A stretch of 64,000 bases of DNA from Ramlibacter humi (GCF_004681975.1 NZ_SMLK01000009.1:1-64000), one strand, 5' to 3'; positions 35,058 to 43,505 are shown, counted from the first letter of the stretch. Notes: generated from the letters alone by a model not told the origin. Program-made: numbers and translations.

Positions 35058-35077
35058 CGGCCCGCGCGCGCGGGCCG
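35058..35077 (-). terminator. 20-bp perfect palindrome downstream of the SCPU operon
   Basis: CGGCCCGCGC followed by GCGCGGGCCG forms a perfect GC-rich hairpin eight bases after the stop of the 54-residue gene. On the minus strand it is followed by A-G-T-T-C-A-T-T-T, only mildly U-rich, so it is a plausible but not strong rho-independent terminator. Confidence 0.45.
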
Positions 35078-35085
35078 TGCCGGAC

Positions 35086-35250
35086 TCAGCAGAATTCGAC
35101 GAAGAGCGCCGCGGCGGCTCCCGCGGCGACCAGGAAGGTGAAGGCCACGACGGCCACTTCCTGGAATTCGCCCTGGCCCGCCAGCCTGCCGGCCAGGCGG
35201 GCGAAGAGAACGGCCAGCGGCGGCGACACCGATTGAGGCAACCCCGCCAT
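35086..35250 (-). CDS. 54-residue single-TM protein linked to the SCPU subunit gene
   Basis: The ATG lies two bases after the stop of the SCPU gene. The peptide starts M-A-G-L-P-Q-S-V-S-P and ends with a hydrophobic segment V-A-V-V-A-F-T-F-L-V-A-A-G-A-A-A-A-L-F before F-V-E-F-C. Nearly all codons end in G or C, as in real genes of this genome, and the frame ends just before a palindrome. It is probably a small inner-membrane protein expressed with the SCPU subunit. No function can be assigned. Confidence 0.5.
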   Translation of the reverse strand: MAGLPQSVSPPLAVLFARLAGRLAGQGEFQEVAVVAFTFLVAAGAAAALFVEFC

Positions 35251-35252
35251 CG

Positions 35253-35771
35253 TCAGTAGATGACGGTGGCCGTGATCGTGTCCTGGTAGTTGCCCGCAGG
35301 GTAGTTCACGTCCGTCAGGCGCCCGTACACGTCGATGGTCTGGTCGAGGCCGGTTCCGGTGCCGGCCTTCAGGGCCGTGCCGCTGTTGCCCCAGAAGGTC
35401 GAGCGCGAGCTGTCCTTGTACAGGTCGTACGGAACGTAGACGGCCGGGAGCGCCGTCGTGTGCTTCATCCTGCGGTCACCGGCCGTCGGCGTGGCCGGCA
35501 GCGAAGCAGAGTTGACGCCGCCGTCCAGGCCGATGGACCAGGGCGTGCCGTCGCTGCAGTTGACGATGAGCTTGCCCGCCGCATCGTAGTTGGTCGAGGT
35601 GCCGGTGATGCGCGCCTGGGAGCCGAAGTCGACGTCGGTCGGCGCCTTGGCGCTGATCGTGCAGGACTCGGTGATCTTCAGCAGCACCTTGAATTGCGTG
35701 CTGTCGGTGCCGGCGGCGACGGCCGCGGCCACCGTCAGCAGCGACAGGGCGGAAACGATGGCCTTCTTCAT
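35253..35771 (-). CDS. single-domain spore coat U (SCPU) pilin-like subunit
   Basis: The 172-residue secreted protein has a signal peptide (M-K-K-A-I-V-S, to about V-A-A-G, residue 21) and one SCPU domain. It begins F-K-V-L-L-K-I-T-E-S-C-T-I-S-A and contains the D-V-D-F-G-S motif, a second cysteine in V-N-C-S-D-G-T-P-W, L-Y-K-D in the middle, and ends with Y-P-A-G-N-Y-Q-D-T-I-T-A-T-V. This is probably the major structural subunit assembled by the chaperone and usher encoded about 9 kb downstream. It is separated from them by the pilin operon and has its own promoter region at 35772-35845. Confidence 0.9.
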   Translation of the reverse strand: MKKAIVSALSLLTVAAAVAAGTDSTQFKVLLKITESCTISAKAPTDVDFGSQARITGTSTNYDAAGKLIVNCSDGTPWSIGLDGGVNSASLPATPTAGDRRMKHTTALPAVYVPYDLYKDSSRSTFWGNSGTALKAGTGTGLDQTIDVYGRLTDVNYPAGNYQDTITATVIY

Positions 35772-35845
35772 CGGTTGTTCCTCTGATTGATGGGGTGGAC
35801 ACATCTTGCAACAGCTTCCATCGGGACACCGATCCTGCGCATGCA

Positions 35846-36352
35846 TTAGTCCGGCGCGCCCGCCTTGCGGACGGAGTGGTACGCGGCGCGCATCTGGTCG
35901 GGCACGCGCAGCTTCACCGGCCAGCGGGTCCAGATGCCGGCGAAGATGCTGTGGTCGCCGATCCAGGTGGCCGAGACGGCCTCGGCCACGCGGCGTTCGA
36001 TGACGGGGGCGATCAGCTGCGCCTGCATGGCCGAAGCGATTTCGGCGTTGGCGGGGGCCAGCAGCACGATGAAGATACCCTTGCCTTCCGACTCGTTCAG
36101 CAGCACCGCTTCGGCGCGGATGTCTTCCGCGCGGATGCCGTAGCGCGCGCAGCACTCGCGCACCAGCTCCTCATAGTCCCATTTCAACCCCAGCGGGTCG
36201 GGTGTCGCCGTGGTGCTGGGCGAGCCGCTTTCCTGCTCGGCGCCGCGCTTGAACCACGTGCTCCATCGCGAGCTGCGGCGTGCGGACTGGCTGGGGGGCT
36301 CGTAGGCGCTGTCCAAAGGCTGTGAGACGACTTCCGCAGCGATCGCCGCCAT
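35846..36352 (-). CDS. unknown 168-residue protein
   Basis: A strong GGAGGAAG lies seven bases before the ATG, so the start is secure. The N-terminal 50 residues are Ser/Arg-rich and probably disordered (R-R-S-S-R-W-S-T-W-F-K-R). The folded part (about 57-168) includes R-Y-G-I-R-A-E-D-I, the strand G-I-F-I-V-L-L-A-P, E-R-R-V-A-E-A-V-S-A-T-W and W-T-R-W-P-V-K-L-R-V-P. No family is recognised. It resembles the protein at 33717-34292 in overall layout. It lies between the SCPU subunit and the 7TM/GGDEF-like gene on the same strand. Confidence 0.6.
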   Translation of the reverse strand: MAAIAAEVVSQPLDSAYEPPSQSARRSSRWSTWFKRGAEQESGSPSTTATPDPLGLKWDYEELVRECCARYGIRAEDIRAEAVLLNESEGKGIFIVLLAPANAEIASAMQAQLIAPVIERRVAEAVSATWIGDHSIFAGIWTRWPVKLRVPDQMRAAYHSVRKAGAPD

Positions 36353-36437
36353 CTTGCTTCCTCCAGAGTTGGTTCCGGTCAATGTAGAGTTGGCGCCGGC
36401 CACCGGCCATCCTGCAACGGCAGGAAGGCAGGACGGC

Positions 36438-38216
36438 TCAAGCGGCCTCGGGTTGCGCCTCCTGGGCCGAGGGCTCCAGGTTGAAGACCGCGCGCCGGGT
36501 ATCCGGCGGCACGCTCGCCAGCAGCAGGTCCATCCGCTGCACCAGCTGCGCCGCATCGCCGCTGTCGCGCGGCACGAGCGCCTGCGCCACGTGCACGTGC
36601 GGCACCCAGCCCTCCGGCTTCTTCTTCACCGGCATCAGGCAGCGCGCGACGACGCGCGAGCCGATCTGCTTGACCTCGTCGGGACCCAGCGGGCCTTCGA
36701 TCAGCATGCCGAAGCGGTTCTCGGACAGGCGCGCGACGCTGTCGATGTCGCGTGCCGTCGTCAGCAGGCGCATGCCGACGCGCAGGGGCACTTCCTGCGT
36801 CAGGTGCTGGCCGTAGTCGTTGCACAGCCGCTCCGCGTTGACGATGTCCACCAGCAGCACGGCGCTGTCGTAATTCATCCGCTTGGAGCGGGCCATCATC
36901 CGCGACAGCCGCTCCAGGAACTCGAGCTGGTTCGACAGGCCCGTGCCGGGGTCGCGCCGGCTGATGCCGCGCAGCCGGCGGATGCTCTCCCGCTTGAACT
37001 GCCCGCGAACCATGAGCACGAGCAACACGAGCGGCCACTGGATGGCGGTGCCCACCTGCAGCGAATGCGTGGCCCAGAAGCCCGGCTCCAGCACGCCGAC
37101 GGCGCGGCCCAGCGGCAGGACAGCACCGGCCAGCACGGGGGCCAGCGACACCAGCAGGAAAGGCGCCTGCGCGTCGCCGCGGCGCGCCGCCCACACGATG
37201 CAGGCCAGCGCGGAGCATGCCGCGCCCACGGCATAGAGGCCGGCCAGCGGGATCCGCCAGGCCGCAGGCAGGAGCCCGGTGGCGATGGCGACGGGCAACG
37301 CCGCCAGGACCATGCCGAGCATCAGCCGGTGCAGGCGCACCGATCGATCGCGCAGCGAAAGGATCGCCGCATACGACCAGGCGGTGCCCGCAGCGGCGAG
37401 AACCAGGAGCACGGACCGCGAGACGTCGTTCCAGGCCGGTGCGTGGGGCCACAGGTGCAGGCCGCCGATCCCGGTGTCGGCCGCCTGCATGAAGGCCATC
37501 AACGCGACCGCCGCCGACGTGACCACGTAGACGTTGTCGCGCATGAACGCCGCGCCCAGCAGCGCCGTCACGAGGAACAGCGCCGCCAGGCCGAAGTAGA
37601 TGCCCAGCATCAGCGAGACGCTCTGGTCGCGCCGGCTCATGTAGCCGTCGCTGACGAACTGCAGCGTGCCGCGGAAGAATCCCGTGTTGTCGATCCTGAG
37701 CAGGTAGGTGGCCGGCACCTCCGCCGACACGTTGACCGGCAGGACCGGGTTCAGGTGGGGCACCGGCCACTCGGCCACCGGCACCAGGTCGCCGGCGGCG
37801 CGGCCTGCCCAGCGCTGCGCTTCGTCGCGCGAATAGAGCGTGGCGCGCTCCACCGGCGCGCCGGGAAGTTCCAGGTACCAGCGTTCGGCCGTCGCGGCGG
37901 GCGGCACCGTGAACCGGATCCACAAGGCCTTCCCGGCCGGCAGGTCGTAGGCGGCTTCGGGTTGCGTCGGCCGCCAGCTGGAGGTTGGCAGCGCCGAGAT
38001 CTCATCCGGGCCGCCGCCGGCGTCGTCGATCACGTAGTCGCCCCAGTCCCGCAGCTGGATCGGCTGCTCCGGCACATCGAGGTCGAGGATCGCGCGCGCA
38101 TGCGCGGGCACCTGCGCCAGCAGCAACAGGCAGGCCAGCGCGAGCCACGGCAGCAGCCTGGCCACGCGGGTGTTGCTGCGGGAAGGGAGGAAGGACAGCA
38201 ATGGGCCGCCGCTCAC
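36438..38216 (-). CDS. 7TMR-DISM receptor with degenerate GGDEF domain
   Basis: The 592-residue membrane protein has four parts. There is a signal peptide/TM (to about A-H-A-R-A, residue 41). A periplasmic beta-sandwich of the 7TMR-DISMED2 type follows (about 45-185, with A-L-W-I-R-F-T-V and L-L-R-I-D-N), then seven hydrophobic helices (about 200-390), then a cytoplasmic GGDEF-like domain. The active-site loop, expected G-G-D-E-F, reads S-E-N-R-F near residue 500, and D-P-x-T-G-L is kept as D-P-G-T-G-L-S-N. It is therefore very unlikely to make c-di-GMP and may be a receptor or scaffold. The GTG start overlaps the stop of the upstream gene (GTGA). Confidence 0.85.
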   Translation of the reverse strand: MSGGPLLSFLPSRSNTRVARLLPWLALACLLLLAQVPAHARAILDLDVPEQPIQLRDWGDYVIDDAGGGPDEISALPTSSWRPTQPEAAYDLPAGKALWIRFTVPPAATAERWYLELPGAPVERATLYSRDEAQRWAGRAAGDLVPVAEWPVPHLNPVLPVNVSAEVPATYLLRIDNTGFFRGTLQFVSDGYMSRRDQSVSLMLGIYFGLAALFLVTALLGAAFMRDNVYVVTSAAVALMAFMQAADTGIGGLHLWPHAPAWNDVSRSVLLVLAAAGTAWSYAAILSLRDRSVRLHRLMLGMVLAALPVAIATGLLPAAWRIPLAGLYAVGAACSALACIVWAARRGDAQAPFLLVSLAPVLAGAVLPLGRAVGVLEPGFWATHSLQVGTAIQWPLVLLVLMVRGQFKRESIRRLRGISRRDPGTGLSNQLEFLERLSRMMARSKRMNYDSAVLLVDIVNAERLCNDYGQHLTQEVPLRVGMRLLTTARDIDSVARLSENRFGMLIEGPLGPDEVKQIGSRVVARCLMPVKKKPEGWVPHVHVAQALVPRDSGDAAQLVQRMDLLLASVPPDTRRAVFNLEPSAQEAQPEAA

Positions 38217-38494
38217 GGTTCGCACGGAGGCTGCGGCGCGTCGGCGCCGCCCTCGCCTGCGGGGGCCGCCGCATCGCGGATGCCGTGCGCATCCTGCGTG
38301 GCGGCCGAGCGGCTCAGTGCGCGCTGGATGCCCAGGATGTCGCCGGCCACCAGCGTCGCGAGCGGATCGCCGCCGGCCGACTGCAGGAAGCGCGTGGAGG
38401 CGTCGCCCAGCGCACGGATGTCGCCGACGATGTGCCGGGAAGCGTCACCGCCTTCGGGCATCTCGCTGCGCTCCGAATCATTCACCGCTGCCAT
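38213..38494 (-). CDS. unknown 93-residue protein coupled to the 7TM/GGDEF-like gene
   Basis: A short acidic protein, M-A-A-V-N-D-S-E-R-S-E at the start, with a helical middle (I-V-G-D-I-R-A-L-G-D-A-S and V-A-G-D-I-L-G-I-Q-R-A-L) and a disordered Gly/Ala/Pro-rich tail with one cysteine. No TM helix or signal peptide. Its stop overlaps the GTG of the degenerate GGDEF receptor, so they are translated together and probably function together. A longer frame to 38521 exists, but its extra nine residues are mostly arginines. Confidence 0.5.
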   Translation of the reverse strand: MAAVNDSERSEMPEGGDASRHIVGDIRALGDASTRFLQSAGGDPLATLVAGDILGIQRALSRSAATQDAHGIRDAAAPAGEGGADAPQPPCEP

Positions 38495-38623
38495 CCGTCT
38501 CCTGCGCCATGCGCCGGCCATTCAAGCGGCGCACTGTAGGGTTGGCCCACAGGTGCGGGAATCGTGCGCATGCACGATAAGGACGACGCCTCCCGGCGGC
38601 GGTGCCGTGGCTAGACTCGCCGA

Positions 38624-38863
38624 ATGCCGAGCAGGGATGAAGTCGAGATCGCCGCCAAACTCCAGGTCTGGCAGCGGACGCTGCAGGACATCACGGTCCG
38701 CACGCACCAGATGCTGGATGCGGCATTCGCCTACATGGACGGCGACGGCCCTGCGCCCGAAGCCGACCTGAGCGAACTCGAGGAGCGCTGCGCGCGGGCC
38801 GATGCCCTGGCGAAGGACCTGCTGCTGCTCGTCGGACCGCCGGGCGACCGCAGCGCAGGCTGA
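38624..38863 (+). CDS. small helical protein, unknown
   Basis: A 79-residue soluble, mainly helical protein: V-E-I-A-A-K-L-Q-V-W-Q-R-T-L-Q-D-I followed by a second helix L-S-E-L-E-E-R-C-A-R-A-D-A-L-A-K-D-L. The two helices are heptad-like, so it could form a coiled coil or helical hairpin. It is divergent from the 93-residue gene, and a 14-bp palindrome (GCCGGCG/CGCCGGC, 38870-38883) lies just after its stop. No function can be assigned. Confidence 0.5.
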   Translation: MPSRDEVEIAAKLQVWQRTLQDITVRTHQMLDAAFAYMDGDGPAPEADLSELEERCARADALAKDLLLLVGPPGDRSAG

Positions 38864-38944
38864 AGCGTGGCCGGCGCGCCGGCACGTGTCCTGCCGACGC
38901 ATGAGATACCCCACGCCGGCGTCGCCCCCATCTAGCATGGACGG

Positions 38945-39310
38945 ATGTTGTGGACCGTCTCCGTCGAGCATTCGCTGGCGTATCTCTACGTCGTGGGTTC
39001 GGGCCCCGCGACCCTTCCCGACGCCTGCGGGCTGGCGGACATGGTCGCGACGATCTGCTCGCAGACTCGCAAGCGCCGGGTGCTGTTCGACCTGCTCGGC
39101 GCGGACGTCTTCGGCTTCAGCTTCACCGAACACCTGACCCTGGGCGCGCACGTCGCGGAACGCCTTGCGCACCTGGAGCGGGTGGCGACGGTCGTCATCC
39201 CGCGCAACCGTGTCGGCATCAGCGAACGGGCCGCGCAACACCATGGCCTGCTGATCAAGGCCTTCACGGAACTGCAGCCCGCCCGTTCGTGGCTCACCGA
39301 CGAGGATTGA
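38945..39310 (+). CDS. SpoIIAA/STAS-like domain protein
   Basis: A 121-residue single-domain protein whose strand/helix order resembles SpoIIAA-like (STAS) proteins. V-L-F-D-L-L-G-A-D-V-F-G-F (46-58) fits the central strand. A helix with A-H-V-A-E-R-L follows, then R-V-A-T-V-V-I-P, and a C-terminal stretch A-F-T-E-L-Q-P-A-R-S-W-L-T-D-E with the tryptophan typical of the family's end. Such domains bind lipids or regulate partner proteins. It stands alone, so its role is unknown. A strong terminator follows immediately. Confidence 0.6.
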   Translation: MLWTVSVEHSLAYLYVVGSGPATLPDACGLADMVATICSQTRKRRVLFDLLGADVFGFSFTEHLTLGAHVAERLAHLERVATVVIPRNRVGISERAAQHHGLLIKAFTELQPARSWLTDED

Positions 39311-39316
39311 GCGCGC

Positions 39317-39342
39317 AAAAAAAAGCCCGGCGCGAGCCGGGC
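39317..39342 (-). terminator. rho-independent terminator (minus strand; possibly bidirectional)
   Basis: GCCCGGC-GCGA-GCCGGGC forms a stem whose left side is preceded by eight A residues on the plus strand (39317-39324). This gives a perfect hairpin plus U8 tract on the minus strand, ending transcripts from the gene at 39485-39850. On the plus strand the same hairpin sits directly after the STAS-like gene. Confidence 0.75.
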
Positions 39343-39484
39343 CGGGAATGCGCTGGGGAATGTGAGAAGACACGCCTGACTGAGGAGCGCCCCACGCGCA
39401 GATCGTCGAGCCCCAACGATCGGTAACAAGCATAGCGGCCGGCTCCGTCCGCGGCTTTCCTGCATCGGCAGGACCGCCTTGTGA

Positions 39485-39850
39485 TCATGCCGGCGCGTGC
39501 GCCGCCAGGGGACCGGGCAGCAGCGATCGCGCGGTGCCGGCCCAGCGCCGGTTGCGCAGAGCGGCCACGACTTCGACCATGCGCTCCGCGACCGAGGCCG
39601 CGGCCTTCGCCTCGCACAGGTCCCGCACCGGGAAGGTTCCGCCGCACACGCCGGCGTACCTCACTTCCACGAAGCCGGCATAAGCCTGCGGGATGCGCGC
39701 CGCGGTGCTGCTGATCGCTTCGGCGAGGCCCTGCTGCGCGGGCGCGGAGGTGTGCACCGGCACCGATCCGTGGCGCACCTGGGTCACGTAGGCGCCCGCA
39801 CGATCCCTGTCGATGGAAAGGAGCAGAAGCACCGGCATGTCCTGAACCAT
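39485..39850 (-). CDS. unknown 121-residue protein
   Basis: A small soluble protein starting M-V-Q-D-M-P-V-L-L-L-L-S-I-D-R-D-R-A-G-A, with a hydrophobic first strand and a later strand Y-A-G-F-V-E-V-R-Y-A-G-V-C-G-G-T-F-P. It may form a small alpha/beta domain. AAGGAG lies about ten bases before the ATG, and a strong terminator lies downstream, so it is a monocistronic gene. No family recognised. Confidence 0.55.
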   Translation of the reverse strand: MVQDMPVLLLLSIDRDRAGAYVTQVRHGSVPVHTSAPAQQGLAEAISSTAARIPQAYAGFVEVRYAGVCGGTFPVRDLCEAKAAASVAERMVEVVAALRNRRWAGTARSLLPGPLAAHAPA

Positions 39851-39998
39851 CGATGACTGCTCCTTGCTCGTGCTGCTGAACGTGACTGCGGAGTTTGCCA
39901 GCCGCCGCGCGAAACAAGGCCCGCTGCTGCATCCGCACGACGGGCCGCGGGCCCCGCGCTTCCTAGACTCACCGCCTTCGATGGAAGGATCCAGGGCA

Positions 39999-40406
39999 AT
40001 GCCGGTGACGTGTGCTGTTGAATTGCAGGCCGACTGGGAACTGGAAGTCCTCGCGGCCGAACGCAGGGCCTGCGCGGCGTTCCTGGCCGCCGACGAAGCC
40101 GAGCTTGAGACCTTGTGGGCGCCCGGCTTCGTCGTCAACTCGCCGATCGGCAAGGTCCTGCCGCGTCCGGGCGTCCTGGCCGCCCTGCGCTCCGGGCTGA
40201 TCCGCCACCTGAGCTACGACGCGCACATCGAAAGCATGTCGATGTTCGGGCATGTGGTGGTGGTGATGGGCAGCGACGTCGTCACGGATCCGCCGCAAGG
40301 ACGCGCCACGAAAAGGCGGTTCACGAACGTCTGGCGATTCGAGGCGGGCCAGTGGCGGTCCATCGCCCGGCACGCCAATGCCGTCCCCGACGCAGGCAGG
40401 CCCTAG
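39999..40406 (+). CDS. NTF2-like (SnoaL/DUF4440-type) protein
   Basis: The 135-residue protein follows the NTF2-like pattern. A long first helix (L-E-V-L-A-A-E-R-R-A-C-A-A-F) is followed by L-W-A-P-G-F-V-V-N-S-P, a segment on the bypassing helix, and beta strands with G-H-V-V-V-V-M-G-S-D-V-V and R-R-F-T-N-V-W-R-F-E-A-G-Q-W-R-S-I-A-R-H-A (in parts), whose W-R and H-A ending is typical. These cone-shaped domains act as isomerases, hydrolases or ligand-binding proteins; no catalytic set can be assigned. The start could also be the ATG at 39981. It lies upstream of, and in line with, paralogue 2 of the BTAD regulators. Confidence 0.7.
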   Translation: MPVTCAVELQADWELEVLAAERRACAAFLAADEAELETLWAPGFVVNSPIGKVLPRPGVLAALRSGLIRHLSYDAHIESMSMFGHVVVVMGSDVVTDPPQGRATKRRFTNVWRFEAGQWRSIARHANAVPDAGRP

Positions 40407-40493
40407 GACAAGGCCGACAGGCGATGGCGGCACACGTCCGTGCGCCAGAATCCATCCCGGGACACCACGGTCGAGGTGGCAGGAACAACGGAC

Positions 40494-43400
40494 ATGCAGG
40501 ATGACGGGGCCAGCGCGGTGGACAGGAGCAAGGACATCGAAGACAAGCCGCGCCAGGACGACCTGAGGTTGTTCGGCGCGCCCACCTTGCGCCTGGCAGG
40601 CGGAGTGAGCGCGCCGCTGGAGTGGCCCCGCGGTGCCGCGCTGCTGGCGTACCTGGCGGCCCACCCCGCATGGCATCTGCGCGAGAAGCTAGCGGGCCTC
40701 GTGCGGCCCGACGCGGACACCGCGACGGCCAAGACCTACCTGCGCGCAATCATCCACCGGGTGCGGCACACCTTCCCCGGCATGACCGGCCTGGAGGTCG
40801 AGGATGACCGCGTTCGCTGGGCCGGCGGCAGCGATGTGCAACGGTTCAGGGACGCGGTCGCGGCAAGCGACTGGGAGCGCGCCATCGACGTCCAGCGGGC
40901 GCCGCTGCTGTCGCGGGCGGCCCACTGCGGGCTGGCGCGGCTGGACGAGCAGCTTGGCAGCGAGCGCTCCCGCCTGCAGCAGTCGTTGCGCGCGGCCATG
41001 ATCGCGCTGATCACGCAGCGCAGGCAGCAGCACGCCGACTGCTCCGGGCTCATGTGCCGGCTCGTGGCGGAAGACCCGATGGACGAGAACGGCGTCCAGT
41101 TCGTGCTGGCCCATGCGGCCACCCCCCTGGAGCGCCATGCCGCGGCCGCCGCCTTCGCCGACCTGCAGCGGCTGCTGGCCCATGAACTGGGACAGCAGCC
41201 GCTCGCGGCCACCGTCGCGCTTTATGGCCGCATGCAGGATGCCGCGGCTGCTTCCGCGGCGAAGACGGCGCCGCGCGCACCGGCACCCACCGCGGCAGCG
41301 AGTCCTGCCCCGCCTTTGGGCCGCGAGCGCGATCTCGCCTCGCTGGTGGGCACCGTGCGCGAGCTGAAAGCGCCGCTTCTCACCATCGCCGGCTTCGGCG
41401 GCGCCGGCAAGACGATGCTGGCACGCGCCCTGTTCGACACGCTGGCCGCGCAGGGCCACGAGTGCGCCTGGGTGGAGCTGCTGGCGGCGGACAGCCTGCA
41501 GACCCTGCTGGACGCCACCTCGACCCAGCTCGGCGTGCCGGCGCCCGAAGGTTCGGCGGAAGACCACCTGGCCCGCTGGCTGGCGGGCCGGACGCTCACC
41601 GTCTTCCTCGACAACTTCGAGCAACTGGTGCCGCATGCGCAGGTGCTGGACCGCCTGCTGCGCGCCGCGCCGCGCGTGCAGTTCGTCGTCACTTCCCGAG
41701 AGGTGCTGCGGCTGCCGCGCGAGCACGTGCTCCGGCTGGATGGACTGGCCTGCGACGGGGCGGATTCGCCGGCGGCGCGCCTGTTCGCCCTGCACGCCGA
41801 ACGCGCGGGCTACCGGGTGGATGTGGCCGACTCTCGGGCCGTGGCCGCCATCGCCGGCCACCTCGACGGCCTGCCGCTCGCGATCGAACTCGCCGCGCAC
41901 TGGGCCACGCTGCTGGAGCCGGAGGCGATCCTGGCGGAACTTCGGTCGGACGCCGGCTTCCTGGACGGCGCCTCCGCGGCAGCCATGGGCCAGACGCGCA
42001 GCATGCAGTCGGTGCTGAACAGCACCTGGCAGCGCCTCGAACCCATCGAACAGGACATGCTCACCGGGCTGGCCGTGTTCATGGGCCCGATGGAGCTGGA
42101 CCAGGCGCGGGAGGTCTCGGGCGCGGATGCGCCGGTGCTCCTGGGGCTCGTGCACCGCTCGCTCCTGCAGCGGTCGGGAGTGAGCGGGTTCCGCCTGCAT
42201 CCGCTGCTGCGGGACTACGCCAAGCACCGCGGGCGCGCCGGCGTGCTGGCGCAGGCGCGGCAGGCCCACTCGGCGTTCTTCCTGGAGAAGGTGGCCTGCG
42301 CAACCTCGCTGCACTTCGGGTGCGGCATGTCCGAGGCGGCGCGCGCCCTCGCCGCGCGGATCGAGGACATCCTGAAGGCCTGGCGTTTCGCGGTCGCCGC
42401 CGGTGACCTGCGAGTCCTCGGCACGGCCCTGCCCAGGCTCTCCGTCCTGCTGCTGATGACGGCCCGCTACGAGGAGGCTGCGCAGCTGTGCGGCGACGCC
42501 GCCGCCAGGCTGCAGGACCGCTCCATTGGCGCTGACCTCGCCGCCTTGCACGCGGCCGCATGCGTGCGCCTCGGCCGCATGGGCGAAGCGCGCACCATCG
42601 CCCGCGCCGCGCTGGATGCGGGCTGCGGCGGCACGGCGCGCTCATGGCTCGAGTCCACGCTGGCGCGGCTCGACTGGTTCGAAAGCGACTATGCGTCCGC
42701 CCTGGCGCATGCGCACCGCGCGCTGGAAGGCCTGCCCGAGGATGCGGTGTTCTTCCGCATCCACGCGCTGCAGGAAGCGGCGCATGCGCGCTTCGGGCTC
42801 GACGACGTGCAGGAAGGCCGCAGGGAGCTGGCACTCAGCCTGGAGCTGGCGCGGGCCCACAAGGCGCAGTACCTGGAGGCGCGCTCGCTTTGCCACCTGG
42901 CCGCGTTGTGCAACGGTTCCGGCCAGGGGGCCGAAGCCCTGGGGCACCTGGAGCGGGCGCTGCAGATCTTCGACGGGCCGGGCTTCGCGTACGACACGGC
43001 GTTCGCGCTGCGGTGCCGCAGCTATTCGCTGTTCATCCTGGGCCAGCCGGCGGCGCAGCTGGAATCCGCGCGCACTTCGCTGGACACTTTCCGCTCCGCG
43101 GGATACCTCCACGAGCTGGGCGAATGCTGGTTCGCCCTCGGCCTCGCGCTGCAGATGAACAAGGCCGCGGAGGCTGCCCACGCCTACGGCGCCGCGCTGG
43201 CCCAGAGCATGCAGGCGAAGAACATCGCCGTCGCGCTTCGTGCCCTCTCGTTCCTGGGCATCATGGCCTTGCCGGACGACAGGCCCTGGGGCATCGCGCT
43301 GGCCTGCTTCGCGACGATGCGCCCCGAATCGCGCAGGCCGGACCGGGCCATCGTCCGCAAGCTCCTGCTGCGCCATGGCGTCTCCGAAGCGGAGATCGAA

Positions 43401-43505
43401 CAGGGCGCGCGCGAGTCGGCCGATTGGGTGCTCGACGAGGTGCATGCCCGCGCGCTGGCGCGGCTGCGCTCACTGGACGCGTCCGCGGCGGGTGCGCTGC
43501 TCTAG
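40494..43505 (+). CDS. BTAD/NB-ARC/TPR-type large transcriptional regulator (paralogue 2)
   Basis: A 1003-residue STAND-type regulator closely parallel to the protein at 14942-17959. The N-terminal winged-helix unit has L-R-L-F-G-A-P (24-30), A-L-L-A-Y-L-A and Y-L-R-A-I-I-H-R-V-R (82-91), then BTAD-like helices to about 250. The NTPase has Walker A G-F-G-G-A-G-K-T (300-307), Walker B with F-L-D-N-F-E-Q-L (371-378), T-S-R-E-V-L-R-L and G-L-P-L-A-I-E-L-A. A TPR-like C-terminal half ends in L-L. AGGAAC lies about eight bases before the ATG at 40494. It is convergent with paralogue 3 and overlaps it by 36 bases at the 3' ends. Its targets are unknown; the NTF2-like gene upstream is a candidate. 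Confidence 0.86.
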   Translation: MQDDGASAVDRSKDIEDKPRQDDLRLFGAPTLRLAGGVSAPLEWPRGAALLAYLAAHPAWHLREKLAGLVRPDADTATAKTYLRAIIHRVRHTFPGMTGLEVEDDRVRWAGGSDVQRFRDAVAASDWERAIDVQRAPLLSRAAHCGLARLDEQLGSERSRLQQSLRAAMIALITQRRQQHADCSGLMCRLVAEDPMDENGVQFVLAHAATPLERHAAAAAFADLQRLLAHELGQQPLAATVALYGRMQDAAAASAAKTAPRAPAPTAAASPAPPLGRERDLASLVGTVRELKAPLLTIAGFGGAGKTMLARALFDTLAAQGHECAWVELLAADSLQTLLDATSTQLGVPAPEGSAEDHLARWLAGRTLTVFLDNFEQLVPHAQVLDRLLRAAPRVQFVVTSREVLRLPREHVLRLDGLACDGADSPAARLFALHAERAGYRVDVADSRAVAAIAGHLDGLPLAIELAAHWATLLEPEAILAELRSDAGFLDGASAAAMGQTRSMQSVLNSTWQRLEPIEQDMLTGLAVFMGPMELDQAREVSGADAPVLLGLVHRSLLQRSGVSGFRLHPLLRDYAKHRGRAGVLAQARQAHSAFFLEKVACATSLHFGCGMSEAARALAARIEDILKAWRFAVAAGDLRVLGTALPRLSVLLLMTARYEEAAQLCGDAAARLQDRSIGADLAALHAAACVRLGRMGEARTIARAALDAGCGGTARSWLESTLARLDWFESDYASALAHAHRALEGLPEDAVFFRIHALQEAAHARFGLDDVQEGRRELALSLELARAHKAQYLEARSLCHLAALCNGSGQGAEALGHLERALQIFDGPGFAYDTAFALRCRSYSLFILGQPAAQLESARTSLDTFRSAGYLHELGECWFALGLALQMNKAAEAAHAYGAALAQSMQAKNIAVALRALSFLGIMALPDDRPWGIALACFATMRPESRRPDRAIVRKLLLRHGVSEAEIEQGARESADWVLDEVHARALARLRSLDASAAGALL

